A DNA stretch of 64,000 nucleotides from contig WBMZ01002669.1 in NCBI GenBank assembly GCA_013400975.1, positions 186,001 to 250,000 of the forward strand, read 5' to 3'. The notes under the pieces are model-generated. The model saw nothing but the letters and a program-made list of their open reading frames with translations. It had not been told where the DNA came from and ran no database searches. The stretch comes from Atrichornis clamosus. Taxonomy: Eukaryota > Chordata > Aves > Passeriformes > Menuridae. Below are positions 61,801 to 64,000 of this stretch, piece after piece. A program made the translations under genes and the position numbers. How positions within the stretch are numbered: the first letter of the stretch is position 1; each line of letters starts with the position of its first letter.

Positions 61801-64000
61801 GGGTCGGCAGCATTAGAAGGAGCCACTTTCTCAGTCTCCTCTTCTTCCCCTTCAAATCTCTGTGTGATTCTGCTGACTCGCATGTCTGACCCTGTGGCCA
61901 AAGCTCTGGCTAAATCTGCTACTGCTGTCACCTTATGCTCTTTATGCCTTGTCTCCATGCTCTGATAGTTCCCTTATTTTTTCCTCCATGTGCTGTTCAT
62001 GATGATTTTCCTTTTGTTTGCTTTTGCACTGTTTTAGCCTTGTGTTTTTGCAGAACCTTGTGGTGCGTGTCCTTTTTCCCTGTTCCTCTGTGCATGACCA
62101 CAAAAGAGCAGTGCAAAGCACACATTCTATTTTCTCAACCCTTGACATAGGGGTGGAAAAAAAAAAAGGAAGGGAGATAGGGGGAAGATTAGTGAATGAG
62201 CATATGAACAACAAATCAGGAGCAGCAATAATAGATACAGAGTCCCTTAAGTGTGATAAGCTACCAGCAGCTATATACTATAAGGTTCGATAATGAGATA
62301 CTCCAGAAGAGATATCTCATGACTCTTGCTCATATAATGAAGGGTTTTCATTATAGCAAGGAAGTACTTGGCAAAAGCTTCTCTGGAGAAGCATGGAAGA
62401 GAAATATTTCAGCTACAAGTACGCTTTGGTCTCTGGTGAAAAATGTCCTGACCTCTGATGCTAGAGTTATTTCCATTGCTCATTACCTCCTTTGAGTAAG
62501 TTTCTCTTGGGTCCTATCTGTTGTAAGGGAGCTTTTTCAGGCTGGCAGGTCTCAGGAACTGGTACATATTGGGGCAAAAATTTATGGGTGCCTTGATTAC
62601 CCATACTAAATCTATGGGTTTTTCTTGAGTGTTTGAGAAGTGGTTAGACACTTGAGAAAAGATGCAAAGAATATGAAGATTTAATGTTAACAGTTCCCAA
62701 GTCCATGACAGAGCACAGAGACCGACAAAGTAATAGCACTGTCGATAGTCCTTTTGCGCTTGAACTTCAAGCATCTGTGCAGAATATGGTGATTTCCTGA
62801 CCCCCTGCTGACCTTTTCCACAGGCAGTAGTGATGCAAATGTGACTGTTACAAAACAAATTGCTAAGTATATAATCAATTCTTTTCCTGTTTTTTTGGTT
62901 GGTTTTTTTTTTTAATTGTGGCTTCAATTCTTTAGGTAAGAGTTTTGCTGGGGATGAGGAAAGAGCACTCCAGCAGCGTATCTCATAAGAACAAATAAAT
63001 GAGACACAATACAGCGAGATCACAGGACAGCTGTGAGCTCAGCTGTGAGGTTGAGGATTGTGTGGAGTCTGATGACAGCTAAGAGAAAACAGGGGCTGAT
63101 TGCAGCCTGCAGCTACTAACAACAAAAACTTCCAAAGTTCACAGTACAAACATACATATGTGGACTCAAACGAAAGGTAATAACAATGGACAATATTCTG
63201 ACACTTCTTCATTCCTCTTGCCATAGGGGTGGTCAGGCATCTCAACTTTCTTTTCTGTAGTCTGTTCATGTATGGGTGAACTGTTGTAAAATTGTCTTGT
63301 CAAAATGAGCCAGGATTGAACAGTTTAATAAAAAGTATACACTCATCCTGCAGCACCTGATGAGACACCCCAGGTACCATGTGCCTTTATTTGATATTAC
63401 TCCATTTGGGCTGTCTGCCTTTCATGAGATATTCACCCTCTGTATCTAGGCTGTAGATTAAAATGAATCCCTCTATGTACCATATGCTTATGCAAGCAAG
63501 CAATTACTACCAACAGGAACTTGGCTGCTGCAGTTTTGGAAAACGTGCTGGAGTACCCATTTCTTTTCCATGACTCATAGCAGTAAATGCAGTAAGAAAC
63601 AGATGTGGTCCACATATCCTCTGAGTTGTTGGCTCCCATAAACCAGTGAATCCTAATTACAGACAATTCTGAAAGTGTTGCACACCTTTTGTGATGTTTT
63701 TGGACAGATTGGCAAGAATATGCTGACAGAAAAGTCTTTAATAATGTCCAAAGAGGAGGTAGAGGGTCAGAGAAACAAGGGTCTCCCAAGAATGTGAAAA
63801 TGTAGTTTTGGTTTGCTTTGCCTTTTCCTTTCCTTATTTGTTGCTCTTTACTTACACTTTCAGTACTAAATTTTTAGTTGCACTTTCAATAATAAAGATC
63901 ATTTTCCATCCTGCCAAATTAAGTAAATCATTGCCACATGCAAGCACAAACACGGTAATGTTGGCTTTAAACTGAGAATACATGGAGAAGGGACAGTTAT
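58898..64000. other. Intergenic DNA with unassigned open frames
   Basis: No gene could be named. A 152-codon frame on + (60985-61443), a 118-codon frame on minus opposite it (61041-61397) and coding-like minus-strand stretches at 61719-62214 stand out from the background, but none shows a domain that I recognise. A short poly-A tract lies at about 62157-62167. Confidence 0.45.
61719..62214 (-). pseudogene. Possible minus-strand coding remnant, two overlapping frames
   Basis: Two frames on the minus strand overlap by 17 bases (61942-61958). The upstream one ends in a charged, helix-like tail reading HMEEKIRELSEHGDKA. The downstream one continues with KVTAVADLARALATG, then VSRITQRFEGEEEETEK. 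Together they look like one charged polypeptide interrupted by a single frameshift, though the upstream part of the first frame is less protein-like. I do not recognise the family. It may be a frameshifted pseudogene, an exon with an assembly indel, or chance. Confidence 0.25.

Noticed and set aside
62514..63023. 169-codon minus-strand open frame
   Set aside because: Composition and hydrophobicity look random, there is a lysine run from a poly-T tract, and no domain or good splice context was seen.
52092..64000. Search for exons of RAPGEF6, the neighbour of CDC42SE2 in mammals
   Set aside because: No translated segment resembled its domains, so it must lie outside the window or only noncoding parts are present.

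Overview
The window is about 64 kb of AT-rich vertebrate nuclear DNA. It is almost certainly from a bird: it holds several CR1 LINE fragments and avian-style retroviral LTRs, and a single widely spaced gene dominates it. There are no bacterial operons, tRNAs, rRNAs or CRISPR arrays. Most open reading frames are short chance frames in introns or lie inside repeats.

The one gene I can identify is CDC42SE2 (CDC42 small effector 2, SPEC2), on the + strand. Three coding exons (16597-16650, 43896-43997, 48474-48572) join in phase to give an 84-residue protein with the paired N-terminal cysteines and the CRIB motif of the family. The exon carrying the start codon probably begins at 16327. An in-frame stop two codons before the ATG fixes the start. 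The introns are 27.2 kb and 4.5 kb. A further short intron (48592-49023) lies in the 3' UTR, 19 nt after the stop codon. The terminal 3' UTR exon starts at 49024 and probably ends just after an AATAAA at 50871. No CpG-rich promoter is visible upstream, so the first 16 kb is probably upstream intron and the promoter lies outside the window.

Layout: 1-16326 is noncoding, with a CR1 pol remnant (4190-5250), two LTR-like elements (about 7905-8326 and 8402-9018) and a CR1 tail (13118-13305). The region 16327-50893 is CDC42SE2, with CR1 tails at 19003-19300, 33235-33650 and 33828-34130, and an LTR at 30902-31499 interrupted by an N gap. The region 50894-64000 is downstream intergenic DNA. It has a very well-bounded 636-bp antisense solo LTR (51450-52085, with a 6-bp target duplication) and a second antisense LTR-like element (57941-58897). 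It also has a 20-bp perfect palindrome, a TATA-box candidate, and an unexplained minus-strand coding-like stretch near 61.7-62.2 kb.

I found no convincing new multi-gene system. The observations most worth checking are the 3' UTR intron, the antisense LTR promoter just downstream of the gene, the intronic sense LTR with its poly(A) signal, and the unidentified minus-strand open frames at 61-62 kb.
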